Origin: Protea cynaroides
Taxonomy: Eukaryota > Streptophyta > Magnoliopsida > Proteales > Proteaceae
Reading direction: 5' to 3'
DNA: 64,000 bases
Assembly (NCBI GenBank): GCA_028583415.1
Contig: CM053266.1
Location: 78,627,237-78,691,236 of the forward strand
Part shown: positions 34,409-45,172 of the stretch, piece by piece
How positions within the stretch are numbered: the first letter of the stretch is position 1
Layout: each line of letters starts with the position of its first letter
Position numbers and translations under genes: made by a program
Notes under the pieces: generated by a model
Told to the model about the DNA's origin: nothing
The model's database searches: none
Seen by the model: the letters and a program-made list of their open reading frames with translations, nothing else

Positions 34409-34832
34409 TGTAAGATATTTTGATGGGTTAAACTAATTATAAGGTTAGTTGGTTCAGTGGGAGTCTGATTACAGGATGACCAGTTTAAGTATGATTAGAG
34501 ATGGACCAACCTGATCCACTGTGGGACTGGTCCAGGGTTAAGGGTGGTATTATAAATACCAATAGTTAAGGTCCCCACAGCCACGGTGTTATTTTCTTTT
34601 CATGTTCTCATACGCAGAGAGAAGGTCAAAGGATCCCGACAGGCTGTGGAAGACTTTGATCCAAGCATTCAGAGAAAGAAGAAACGGTCGAAAATCAATC
34701 TACATCAAGAGGTATGTGTCTTATCATCTCTTTTCAATACCCATTGTATTCTAATGATCTGTGTGGTGTGTTCGTTAGGGTTCATGGAAAATCCCATGGG
34801 AAAAACCCAAGAGAGATCTAAAAATTCTTACA
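34409..34832 (+). repeat. 3' LTR of element 4
   Basis: This 424-bp partner of 18472-18904 begins TGTAAGATAT and ends AAATTCTTACA. It is followed by the ACCTT duplication and resumed LINE sequence. Confidence 0.88.
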
Positions 34833-35401
34833 ACCTTGCATCGCCGAAATGTTCACGTGGATTTGCATTGTCAGCGCTGTGGTCTGGTAGAGTCAATTAA
34901 CCATATTTTATTGAGATGCCCTTTGGGTCGGGCTGCATGCTTAGGTTCGAAGATGACTTTTGTTATCCCTATGGATTCTGATTTTACTCTGTATACATGG
35001 TTGGTGCTATTTTGCAAGTCTTTGCAGGAAGGTCCTCCTTCTTTGCGACGCAAGGTTTTTTCATTGGTGGCTTTTCTCTGTTGGTCTCTTTGGCAAGCCA
35101 GGAATGAGTTATATTTTGATCATAAGGACTCTACACCGCTCACTGTGGTTTGGCGAGCTGAGACGGCATGGAAGGAGTTTACTGCAGCCCATGTTTTGGT
35201 CCCAGATGTCAACTCCTCGTTGCCTCTGTTTTCTTCCCCGGCTAGTCGATGGTTCCCCCCTCGTATTGGTATATTCTCTCTTACAACGGATGCTGCTCTG
35301 GATTCTGCTTATCATCAAGGTGGCATTGGCTTTCTTATCCGTAATCATGCTGGGTCTCCACAACTGGCTTTATTGGAGCTTTCTTTTTTCCACTCGGTTT
35401 C
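34833..35401 (+). pseudogene. LINE piece 4: zinc-binding region and start of RNase H
   Basis: After ACCTT the LINE resumes with LHRRNVHVDLHCQRCGLVESINHILLRCPLG, which I read as the Cys/His zf-RVT region. Then come AFLCWSLWQARNEL and WRAETAWKEF. The RNase H start TTDAALDSAYHQGGIGFLIR keeps its first acidic residue. The frame is open for about 190 codons until the LTR of element 5 at 35402. It belongs to the same gene as the other LINE pieces. Confidence 0.87.
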
Positions 35402-37278
35402 TGTGATTCCCAGGTTGACACTGAGAGGGGGGGGGTGAATCAGTGGCCACTAAAATTCCTTTCCACTATTCAGATGTGGCCTGATGCTATGCAAGTGGCT
35501 GCCAAGAGCTGATGATCACTTTGTGCTGTGCTGCCTTGAGCTGACTACTTGAGATTCTCACAGACAATCTATCAAACACATTTCGTGCACACACCAACCA
35601 CACACCCACAGGTATCCATACCAGGGGCTTGGCCTGCCAAGTGTGTACACCCATTCAAGCTTCAACGAAGCTTTCATGGCCTCATGCCCGGTAGGAGTCT
35701 CTCTCTCTCTTGGAGAAGCTTCAATGGAGGGTTTCCTTCAAAATCGCCATTAGAGGCCTTCAAATCGAGCTCAAACCACTGCCCAAGTGTTCTCCTCGGA
35801 GAGAGAAGCTCGTGGACTTTTGAATCACCTCGATCGGAGCTCGGACGGCCAAGATATGGCCAAAAGAAGTTCGGCCCGGTGAGATTATTCCAAATGGAAT
35901 CTCGGCCTTGATTCGGTGCGCGCCGCGACGCACCATAGCGCCACCGCATCTGGACGCAACGTACATCGTTGTCGTCCGTTGATTGGCGGAGAGAGAATCT
36001 CCGTAATCGACCGTTGGATCGGTCGGAGAGTGGCGGGATCTCCTCGGATCCGTCCGATCGGCCTCATCGCGTCGGCGCGATCAAATGCATCTCGGCCTTT
36101 AGATGCGCATCTTTTGGCGCGCGCGCGCTTTATGCGCGCTCCACCGAATCACGGATCCGCTTCCGTGCTCGCGAATTCACTGTTTTAACTTGCTCCCGAC
36201 CAATGAGAGACTGCGCGATGGAATCCTAGCGCAAATCCGGCGCTACACCGAATCCCGCCTTTTTTGCAAGCCCTCCATTTGGAATCTATTGTCGTGGCTT
36301 GATCCAAGCCTCCCATATAGAATATGCTCTTTTCAAAATGACCAAAATACCCCCGTGAATGAGTGGTAATGCCCCGTAAGTCGATTTTTTTCCGATAAGG
36401 TTCGGACATTTTTTCTTCATTGCGGCATTTCGTCGAACAAGCCGTGTGCATGCCTCCGCCCGGCGCATGCGCCGCAGCGCTGGCTTGTTCCGTGCGTGCG
36501 CGGCTCGCTGCTGCGGTCTTGCCGAGCAAGCCAAGCGCGCGCGGCATGCCTTGCGCGCAGCGCTGGCTTCTTCGCGAGGCATGCCTTGCGCGCAGCCGCT
36601 GCGCTTGCCGCGCGCGGCATGCCTGGCGCGCGGCGCCGCTTCTTTGCCGGGGCGGCATGGCCTTGCGGCGGGGCTGCTGCGCTGCGTGGCCTGGCGTGCG
36701 TGGCCACGCGCGCATGCCCTGGCTGTGCGTGCTGCTGCTGGCTTGCTTGTGGCATGGCCCCGGCATGCTTGCAAGGCTGCTGGCCCGGTGCCGCGGGCTT
36801 CGCCTGGCTGGCTGGGCTGGCTGCCATGCTGGCCTGGCCACCCAAGGTGGGACCCACCTGGTCCCCACCCACTCTCTCTCCTCTTTCTCTCTCCTCCATT
36901 TTCTCTCTCTTCTTTCTCTCTCTTCACCTGGAGACTATCTCACCAGTTGAATTTTCTCATCAACTGGGCTTCATTCTCTTCGGCTGCTTCATCAACCCAG
37001 TCACCCTGTCTGTCAGAGAGTCCTACAGACACTCTCTCTCTTCTTTCTCTCTCAGATAAGAGCTGTCCACCTGTCTGACCATGTTTCGTTGCTGTCGGAC
37101 TGTCGCTATGCCCGCCGAGCTGTCCACTCGTCCCTTTGTGCAATCCACTCGGTCTGCTGTGCTTCGACATTCTCTCTCCTCCATGTCATCCTGTCAGTAT
37201 GTCTAGAGGTTGCCAACAATGACAACACATACAATACAAAGATGCTGGCAGCATCACAACTTGGCCAAGGTTCCAACA
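35402..37278 (-). repeat. 3' LTR of element 5 (shortened)
   Basis: This 1877-bp LTR starts TGTTGGAACC on the minus strand and ends GGGAATCACA. Compared with 40449-42779 it lacks about 0.45 kb around 35651, so a deletion happened after insertion. It contains a strongly GC- and CpG-rich segment (about 36090-36830) in which all six frames are open by composition; I call no gene there. Confidence 0.87.
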
Positions 37279-38060
37279 ATCTCCCCCTTTGGAATTGTTG
37301 GCAACCTACCTTACATGATCTCCTCATGATATCAAGTACAACCATAGCCTTCTCAGCCTTTCTCTCCCCCTTTGACAACAAGTCCCAAAGGGCATCATGT
37401 ACAAACACAGCCTTTCTCCCAGCCTTGCCTTTTCTCTCCCCTTTTTACAACAAGTCCCAGAAAGCATAGCCTCACCAGTATAGACTCCCCCTAGAAATGC
37501 TCCCCCTTCATAGGTGCTCTTCCTTCATAGGAACCTTTCTTACCGACCTCACTGTAGGAGTGCCCACCGCATCTTCCAATCCTACGGATGAAAAAAAAAT
37601 GATCTTTGTGTAGACATCAACTCCCCCTTTATCACTGCTCCCCCTATATCAGAACTTCCTCTGCATGGACTCACCTATAGGAGTGCCCACCGCATCTTTC
37701 CAATCCTATAGATGAACAATGATGTATTTCAGATACCAACTCCCCTTACATATGTACCATCTCCAAAGTATGAAGAGTCACAACTCTTGACTTGACTTTA
37801 GGAGTCACTCAACTGAGTTCATTGAGATGATATTTCTGAAGTCATCTGCCACTTGATCACCACTGACTGTTGCTACTACACTCTGCTCCTGCTCTGCTAG
37901 GCCACAAAACTTTTCAAAAAGCATACACTGCCACCAGTACTCTTTCTGACATTAACATACTTGGCCAAGCCCATAGCTAGTAGACAATCAGTTTTCTGAA
38001 AGAACATACAGGTTGCCCTGTGTTCTTTTCCCTTGTGCCATTACTCCCCCTTTTTCAATA
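37279..38060 (-). other. Multiple purine tracts upstream of the element 5 3' LTR
   Basis: AAAGGGGGAGAT abuts the LTR at 37279-37290. Further GGGGGAG tracts on the minus strand occur near 37370, 37485, 37500, 37623, 37640 and 38046. Such repeated tracts are a described trait of Sirevirus 3' non-coding regions. No gene is seen in this stretch except the end of the protease frame at 37988. Confidence 0.65.
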
Positions 38061-38638
38061 TTTTTTATAATAAAACCAATTTTTGTAAAGGTTATCTCAT
38101 TTCCTTGATCACACACTTGACTCACACTCAAGAGATTGTGTTTCAGGCCATTGACTAGTAGAACCTTCTGGGATTTCAATTGTGCACTGCAGATGTTGAC
38201 TGTTCCTCTTCCTTTGATCCTTGCACCATCATTGTTTCCAAATCTAACTGAGCCACCTGCTTCAGTATTCAGACTTGAAAAAATCTCTCTATCCCCTGAC
38301 ATGTGAGTGGAGCACCCACTGTCCAAGATCCATGGTGTAGGTCTATTTTTGGCTTTCGGAGTTGCTTGTACAATAAATGATTTATTGCTCTTTTTCTTGC
38401 TCTTCTCAACCCACACTGCTTTTTCTATCACAACTCTCTCTTCTCTTTGAGTTGGTCTTCTGGGAGTATCTCTTCTTTTGTTTCTTCTCTGGGTTGCCTT
38501 TGATATGGAAGGAGTGTCTGACAATTTCTGGCTTTGTGACCATGTCTCTGACACCTGAAGCATTCTGCCTTGTCCTCTGCCAAAGGAGCAAATCTGTTCC
38601 TGCTTGTGAACACTGGAGGTCTCTTTTGTCTTCTGCAC
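37988..38638 (-). pseudogene. Element 5 protease and pre-integrase fragment
   Basis: In a different frame from the gag frame, with a 211-bp overlap, this stretch holds the copia protease active site WILDSGCSTHMSGD. The gag-pre-integrase block follows (LLVNGLKHNLLSVSQVCDQG to GNLYVLSEN), and the frame then stops. In autonomous copia elements the integrase zinc finger would come next; here non-coding 3' sequence follows directly, so about 3 kb of pol has been lost. Confidence 0.85.
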
Positions 38639-40374
38639 TCTACCACTCTATGCCCATATGCATTGCAGCCATAGCAGTACCCTCTGAAGCTCTCTCTTTG
38701 CCTGAGATTTTTGTCATGCTTCCTCTGCCTGTTCTGGTTGACTGTAGTGGTGCCATCTCTGCCTGTTCTGTTCTCAGCTTGTTTCTCAACATGTGACCTC
38801 ATCTGTTTTGCTCTGAAAAACACAGTGGGGTTTTCAACTGACCCTTTACCTTGAACCTTTTCTATCCTCTGCTTCTCATAGCCAAGTCCAGACTTGATGT
38901 GAGATGACCTCTGGTAGCTTAGAATCTCATCTAGAATATTCTCCTCTTCCATTTGTGAGCAGTCATCCTCACTCTCTTGATCTGTTGCAGTCTTCTCCTT
39001 TGATTTTAGAATAGTTACAGATGGAGCTGATGTTGTTGCTTCCATGTAACTCCTGTTCTCTCTCACAGAGCTTGCAAGCTCAGTTTCTAATCTGAGAATC
39101 TCTTCCTCAAGCCTTGCACATTCATCTGATTTTGAGGACAATTCATTGTTTAGATCAGATGCTATCTTCTTTGATTCTTCTGTAGAGACTTGCAGTTGAC
39201 TTATCAACTCAGTTGCTTCACTATATTGGTCATTCAGTTTTTTGTTCTTTGTCCTCTCAGTTCTGAGATCTTTAAGAGCTGAAAGCAACTCTCCTTCAAG
39301 ATCAATTTCTTCTTCAAAGTCATCTTTCCTCTTTGATTTTTTCTTCTTCCCTTGAGGCTCATCAAGAAGGACCATGAAGAGGGCCTCATCATTATCATTC
39401 TCTGTTGATTCATCTGAAGAATATTCATTCTTCCTTGTAAGTAGACTTCTCTTCTTGGGCACATACTTTTTCTTTCCTTTCTGGTCTTGATTCTCTTTGG
39501 GTTCTTCATCATCAGAGTCATAAAATTTTCCCTTTTTCAGGCACTTGGACGCGAAGTGTCCTAGGCCTCCACAGTTGAAGCATCTCATGGTTGACTTGCC
39601 TTTGTACCTGTCACTCCTTTTCTTCAACTTTCTGGTAAGATAAGCTATAAGCTCATCATCAGAGTCATCAGAATCACTGTTATCTTCTGCTCTTGACTTC
39701 TCCATTGGTTCTTTAATTTTCAATTTCTTTACAGCCTCAAAAGCAGCTTCTTTTTCCACTGACACTAGATCTATCATTCTCATCTCATAAGTGGTCAGGA
39801 TGCCATGTAGCTCATCAATGGTTAGACTGTCCAAGGTGGTTATTTCTTCAAGTGCAGACACCTTTGCATTATACAGCTTGGGCAGTGTTCTCAATACCTT
39901 CTTGACAACATGGACTTCCTTCAGCTCTTCCCCGGTGCTCGATTGCATTGGTGACTCCATTCACTCTGTTGAGATAGACTTCAATGGTTTCTCCCTCAAT
40001 CATCCTCGGACTCTCAAGCGTGATCTAAGAATTTGTAGTTTTGCCTCTTTGATCTTCTTTGTCTCCCTCATGTACATTCTTGACTTGTCCCGGATCTCTT
40101 TGGATGTAGGACAGTTGATAACTCTAGTGAGCTCATTGCTCACAAGTGAAGCCGGAAGTTTTGTGGCCGCCTTGGCTTCATTTTCTCTCTTCTTCATCTC
40201 CACTATATCAGTGATGTCTTCAGTGGTGTGCTTGTAGCCGTTCTTCACTGCTAGCCAAACTCCATAGCCCTGAGCTATCAAGTAGGCTTCCATTCTCACT
40301 TTCCACACACTGTAGTTGGACCCATCAAATACAGGAATTCTTCCATTCTTGTGGTGGTCTTCACTGGATGCCAT
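38428..40374 (-). pseudogene. Element 5 gag with coiled coil and three zinc knuckles
   Basis: ATG 40374 starts MASSEDHHKNGRIPVFDGSN; the VWKVRMEAYLIAQGYGVW block is the copia gag N-terminus. A frameshift near 40015 and a compensating one near 39930 interrupt it. The frame resumes with VVKKVLRTLPKLYNAKV and SLTIDELHGILTTYEMR. The first zinc knuckle is CFNCGGLGHFASKC. A long acidic and lysine-rich region with a coiled coil follows (LEEEILRLETELASSV). Two more knuckles lie near the end (CYGCNAYGHRVVEC and CFRCQRHGHKARNC). This long C-terminal extension is unusual for copia but typical of Sirevirus gag. Confidence 0.85.
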
Positions 40375-40434
40375 TTCTCAGTCTCAACTCACTTGCCTGC
40401 CTAAGAAGTGTCGGTCTTCTTCCCTTGGGAACTC

Positions 40435-40446
40435 AGCTCGATACCA
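40435..40446 (-). other. Primer binding site of element 5
   Basis: TGGTATCGAGCT on the minus strand follows the 5' LTR after two bases. It is a variant of the initiator-Met primer site. Confidence 0.7.
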
Positions 40447-40448
40447 AT

Positions 40449-42779
40449 TGTGATTCCCGGGTTGACACGAGAGGGGGGTGAATCGGTGGCCACTAAAATT
40501 CCTTTCCACTATTCGGATGTGGCCGATGCTATGCAAGTGGCTGCCAAGAGCTGATGATCACTTTGTCTTTGTCTTTGCCTTGAGGCGACTACTTGAGATT
40601 CTCACGCATCAATCTGTCAAACACATTTCGTGCACACACCAACCACACACCCACGGGTATCCATACCGGGGGCTTGGCACGCCAAGTGTGTACACCGGAC
40701 ACTGCGGCACACGGACTTCTAATGCACACACAATAACATCCACATGACACACGATATAACGTGGTTCACCAATCACACCTTGTGATGGCTACTCCACGGG
40801 GCAATACCCTAACCGGGGGTTTCGTATATACCCAATACACAACGAGAATACTATGGTTGCACCCACAACCCCGATGCTACAACATCACCCGCATTCACGG
40901 CCACAATCGTATCCTAGGCACCAACCCAAATTCCGGTCAAGCACCCACTTGACAGGCTACACAATTTTTATATCAAATATTCATACAAACCCTTCCCATA
41001 TAGCACCGATTACAAGAAATAGGATTTGCGTGCGGGTATACCTTCGGTGTTGCTCACTTCGATGCAAGCCTCTCGAGCTAGCATTTCGGCCTCCTCTTGG
41101 GCTCCACAGCTTATTCCTCAACACACCAACTCCATAGGACGCTCACAGCTGGTCCTCACATTCTCTTCAAGCTTCAACGAAGCTTTCATGGCCTCACACT
41201 TGCCCGGTAGGAGTCTCTCTCTCTTGGAGAAGCTTCAATGGAGGGTTTCCTTCAAAATCGCCATTAGAGGCCTTCAAATCGAGCTCAAACCACTGCCAAA
41301 GTGTTCTCCTCGGAGAGAGAAGCTCGTGGGCTTTTGAATCACCTCGATCGGAGCTCGGACGGCCAAGATATGGCCAAAAGAAGTTCGGCCGGTGAGATTA
41401 TTCCAAATGGAATCTCCGGCCTTGATTCGGTGCGCCGCGACGCACCATAAGCGCCCGCCCGCATCTGGCGCAACGTACATCGTTGTCGTCCGTTGATTGG
41501 CGGAGAGAGAATCTCCGTGTCGACCGTTGGATCGGTCGAGAGTGGCGGGATCTCCTCGGATCCGTCCGATCGGCCTCATCGCGTCGGGCGCGATCAGAAT
41601 GCATCTCGGCCTTTAGATGCGCATCTTTCGCGCGTGCGGCGCTTTATGCGCGCTCCACCGAATCACGGATCCGCTTCCGTGCTTCGCAATTCAACGTTTT
41701 AACTTGCTCCCGACCAATGAGAGGCTGGCGATGGAATCCTAGCGCAAATCCGACGCTACTACACGAATCCCGCCTTTTTGCAAGCCCTCCATTTGGAATC
41801 TCATTTGTCGTGGCTTGATCCAAGCCTCCCATATGGAATATGCTCTTTTCAAAATGACCAAAATACCCCCGTGAATGAGTGGTAATGCCCCGTAAGTCGA
41901 TTTTTTCCAGTAAGGTTCGGACATTTTTTCTTCATTGCGGCATTTCGTCGAACAGTGTGTGCATGCCTCGGCCCGGCGCATGCGCGCAGCGCTGGCTTGC
42001 TGCGCGCGTCGCGGGCTCTGCTGCTGCGGTGCGCCGAGCAAGCCTTGCGCGCGGCATGCCTTGCGCTAGCGGCCGGGCTCTTGCGCGAGGCATGCCTTGT
42101 TGGCGCTGGCTTCTTGCGCAGCGGCATGCCTTGCGCGTAGCGGCCGCTTCGTGCGCGCGCGGCATGGCCCGCCATGGGGCTCTTCGCTGCGTGGCCTGTC
42201 GTGCGTGGCCTGTGCGCATGCCCCGCCGTGCGTCTGGCTGGCTGGCTTGCTTGTGGCATGGCCCCGGCATGCTTGCAAGGCCTGGCGGCCTGGTGCCGCG
42301 CCGCCGCCGGCCTGGGCTGGTCGCCATCTGGCCTGGCCACCCAAGGTGGGACCCACCCGGTCCCCACCCACTCTCTCTCCTCTTTCTCTCTCCTCCATTT
42401 TCTCTCTCTTCTTTCTCTCTCTTCACCGGAGACTATCTCACCGGTTGAATTTTCTCATCAACCGGGCTTCATTCTCTTCGGGCCGCTTCATCAACCCGGT
42501 CACCCCATGCGTCGGAGAGTCCTACGGACACTCTCTCTCTTCTTTCTCTCTCGGATAAGAGCTGTCCACTGTCGACCATGTTTCTCCGGCCCTGGACTGT
42601 CTGCTATGCTCGCTGAGCTGTCCACTCTGTCCCACCGTGCAATCCACTCGGTCTGGCTTGTGCTGCTGACATTCTCTCTCCTCCATGTCATCCTGTCAAC
42701 TGTCTAGAGGTTGCCAACAATGACAACACATACAATACAAAGATGCTGGCAGCATCACAACTTGGCCAAGGTTCCAACA
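40449..42779 (-). repeat. 5' LTR of element 5 (full length)
   Basis: This 2331-bp LTR starts TGTTGGAACC on the minus strand and ends GGGAATCACA. The CpG-rich segment is at about 41590-42330. It holds about 0.45 kb (about 40710-41165) that is missing from the other LTR. Confidence 0.88.
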
Positions 42780-43152
42780 GTTTCTATTGGGGAAGCTCAA
42801 GCGATTCGAGCTGGTGTTCAGGCTTGCTGGTTTTTCTTCCCTATTCGTTGAATCGGACAATTTGGAGGTCATTCAAATTCTTAATGGTCATTTGTCACGT
42901 GGCGATATTTTTTAACAATATATTGTACAGGATATTCTGTTTTTGGCCCGTCGGGCTGATGTTGTATCGTTTTGTTATATTCCAAGGAGTGACGATGCTG
43001 TGGCACATGCTTTGGCAAGGAGGGTTCTCACTAGTCCAGGAAGAGTGAGTTGGCCCATATCTGATCCCTGGCTGATAAGTTTATGTAACTCTGAGGCCTC
43101 AGCTGTGCCTGGTGGTAATGAATAGATCTTTGTTTTACTCAAAAAAAAAAAA
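42780..43152 (+). pseudogene. LINE piece 5: end of RNase H, 3' UTR and poly(A)
   Basis: After the GTTTC duplication the RNase H region ends with EAQAIRAGVQACW, FVESDNLEVIQILNGHL and ARRADVVSFCYIPRSDDAVAHALARR. That is the classic C-terminus of plant LINE RNase H with the conserved His and Asp region. Small frameshifts occur near 42830 and 42910. The frame stops at about 43125, and 12 A residues at 43141-43152 mark the LINE 3' end. Joined without insertions, the recognisable LINE is about 2.7 kb. Confidence 0.87.
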
Positions 43153-44043
43153 TCCTAAATAAATTGATGTAGCTATATAACCATTAACAGAGGATTTTTT
43201 TTTTTTTTTTGGGGGGGGGGGGGTTCAGAACATTAAAAGAATTTATTGAGAAAATGAAATTGGATGTTGTTAATGCATATCAAGCCCACGTTACATGTGA
43301 TAATGCACAATTGCTCAAGGAGATGGGCCCGTGGGCCAAAAATGTGATATAAAATTGGGAAAACCCTTTTGGGTTTCACATTGCCTATCTGTTGATTCTA
43401 TCCACTAAATGTTTGCTTAACAAAAATACCCAAAAATGAGTTGAAGTATTACCAATCTGCCCAAAATAGTATTCCTTTTTATCTTGACCTATCATTTACC
43501 TTTGCATATACAAATTTTCCCTTCCTTACTTTCTCTCTCTCTCTCTCTCTCCAAAATCCAAATATTCAATGGCTCATTGTTTGACATCAAGCCAATGCCC
43601 AAGAACACAAGAAACTCTACTAAAACACCGGCATCAAGCCCCTCTCTCCTTATCCGACGCCACAACAAATTTCCCTCTCTGTGAGAAGGCCGACCAGTAA
43701 TTAAGCACCCATGCCTGTCCAGCTTAAGGACTTAGCCATCAGCTTAAGGCCTGCAATTAAGTTTTTCTCTCAGATTCTCTAGTAAAATTTTCTCGCACCT
43801 TCAGGGAGTTGTGGATTCTATCAGGGGGCATTGCTCCCTTCCTTTCTGCTGCTTTGCTCTTCCATTGTACACGGTCTCTTGGTTGGCATCTTCCATTAAT
43901 TTATTATGGCTAATCTTCACATTAATTGTCTTCATTATATTATTTACTTCTTAAGGATCCTTTTATGAAGTCTTTAATATTTCAGTTTACATGTTTCGTG
44001 TTCTCTGTTGGGAATTCTAATTGAAAGATTTATCCTATTTGAA
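43153..44043. other. Unassigned region with homopolymer and CT repeats
   Basis: Runs of T then G (43193-43223) and a short (CT)n at about 43531-43550 are the only clear features. A 66-codon frame at 43484-43684 has no recognisable motif. Parts near 43690-44040 could be a 5' untranslated region for the fragment at 44044. Confidence 0.4.
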
Positions 44044-44262
44044 ATGGCCAAATTCAATTGTTTCTCTATGCTAGTAGGGAAGAAGAAGAAAACCATAGTG
44101 AGAAACAATTCTATTATGAGTTTGTGGGTCCTCTATTATTCTTTTGCTGCTTTAGTTTTGTATCTCATATGATATTCTATTCTCTTATCTTCTGTGTTTT
44201 TTCCCCACAGGTTGAGCAGGAATCTCCTGACCTTGTCCATTACGAAAAGGGGCATGGAACTA
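44044..44262 (+). pseudogene. 5' fragment of an unidentified host gene (two exons)
   Basis: ATG 44044 opens MAKFNCFSMLVGKKKKT, which looks like a genuine plant N-terminus with a basic patch. The frame stops after about 40 codons, within what reads as an intron. That intron ends TTTTCCCCACAG at about 44211, followed by an exon-like piece (VEQESPDLVHYEKGHGT). Similarity then stops abruptly near 44262. I recall similar N-termini on plant leucine-rich-repeat proteins annotated as 'outer arm dynein light chain', but this is weak. A captured or truncated gene piece is the safest reading. Confidence 0.35.
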
Positions 44263-44368
44263 GAGATGTCAATCGGCCGCCCGATAGTACCAATAGAGGA
44301 CCAACTACTCTCTTTCTTAGGGTACAATGACCCTTTACTCTTGTTCAATACTAATAGACTTTGGAGAC

Positions 44369-45167
44369 TGTTATGGGGAAAAAACATCACCCAATGGAAA
44401 TCTTACACATGGCACCCAAAATCACTTAGGCCGACCATGCATGATAAAGTGGTGCTCAGCCTTTTCTGATCGGAGTCATGATAAAGTGGTGCTCGGCCTT
44501 GTCTGGTCGGAGTCATGATAAAGTGGTGCTCAGCCTTGTCTGGTCGGAGTCATAATTCTATCCGGATACGTCTCCTGGGCGGAGATACAGTCCTATTAGG
44601 ACACGGTGCTGGTCGGAGGTATAGACCTATTCGGTTACGTTTCTTGGTCGGAGGTCAGAGTCCTAAGGTGACTATGTCTCATCAGAGGAGTCCTTCTCCT
44701 AGTACGATACGATGCCGATCATCACGGTCATGCGGCTATCCGTGTGGTGACGCGTACCACTCTTATTGTTGACCGACGTAGCTTCCTTGGTTACAGTCTC
44801 CCACTCCTACTCGGAGTCTATGACCCTGGTGTCCCTCAGAGCGACACTTGGCAGTCCTAGTGGCGACCTACTTCCCTGAATCCTGGTGCCTCCGTGCTTC
44901 TTCCCAATCTCTATAAGTAGAGGACGATCCCTCAAGGTAAATCATCTAACAATCTCTCCATTCATTCTCGTACGCTCAAACTCTCTCATCGTTCCCCTCT
45001 TTCTTTAAACTGGAGATAGCCTCCTGCTATTTCTTGACTGTTTACATTGGGAATCTGACTTAGGCATCGGACTGTACCCGGGGCTTAGTCACCCAACTCC
45101 CTTGTCTCATCTCTGTGATTGCAGGTTGCTCGGATCGCAGACCGACAGGCAATTTCCGACCGTAACA
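44369..45167 (+). repeat. Solo LTR with GAGAC target duplication
   Basis: This 799-bp sequence begins TGTTATGGGGAA and ends TCCGACCGTAACA. Perfect 5-bp duplications GAGAC flank it (44364-44368 and 45168-45172). TATAAGTAG at 44912-44920 is a plausible TATA box. No primer site or coding part is attached, so it is a recombination product of a full LTR element, probably Ty3/gypsy. Short open frames in it are not genes. Confidence 0.85.
44440..44550 (+). repeat. Three 37-bp tandem repeats in the solo LTR
   Basis: Near-identical 37-bp units start at 44440, 44477 and 44514 (CATGATAAAGTGGTGCTC..., ending GGTCGGAGT). They lie upstream of the TATA box, an enhancer-like position. Confidence 0.85.
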
Positions 45168-45172
45168 GAGAC

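Larger units (their letters stand above)
18472..34832 (+). mobile_element. Element 4: gag-only (TR-GAG-like) copia LTR element, split by Tekay-2
   Basis: LTRs of 433 bp (18472-18904) and 424 bp (34409-34832) bound it, with the perfect 5-bp duplication ACCTT at 18467-18471 and 34833-34837. The primer site TGGTACCAGAGCC and the tract CCAAGTGGGAGAT are in place. Without the 12,081-bp Tekay-2 and its 5-bp duplication the element is about 4.3 kb. Its only coding region is a Ty1/copia-type gag at 32830-33672. About 740 bp of non-coding DNA follows up to the 3' LTR, with no protease, integrase or RT. This is the layout of TR-GAG non-autonomous retrotransposons. Confidence 0.88.
35402..42779 (-). mobile_element. 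Element 5: Sirevirus-like Ty1/copia deletion derivative
   Basis: This 7378-bp minus-strand element lies within the LINE RNase H region, flanked by the perfect 5-bp duplication GTTTC (35397-35401 and 42780-42784). LTRs are 1877 and 2331 bp. The interior encodes a long gag with three zinc knuckles and a coiled coil, then protease and the start of the pre-integrase region, and stops. Integrase core, RT and RNase H are absent. Long CpG-rich LTRs, a large coiled-coil gag and repeated purine tracts near the 3' LTR are features reported for Sireviruses (SIRE/Maximus). Assignment to that group is inference. Confidence 0.85.

Noticed and set aside
36185..37078. Overlapping Ala/Arg/Pro-rich open frames in all six readings (also 41739-42707)
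   Set aside because: They lie in the CpG-rich part of both LTRs of element 5. The high GC content removes stops by chance, and the frames are not conserved between the two LTRs.
671..43165. AATAAATT at 671-678 and 43158-43165 as the LINE target duplication
   Set aside because: The right copy does not directly follow the poly(A), five other bases intervene, and 8 AT-rich bases can match by chance.
44440..44550. Regular 37-bp repeats resembling a CRISPR array
   Set aside because: The units are adjacent without spacers and sit inside a plant LTR, so they are a simple tandem repeat.
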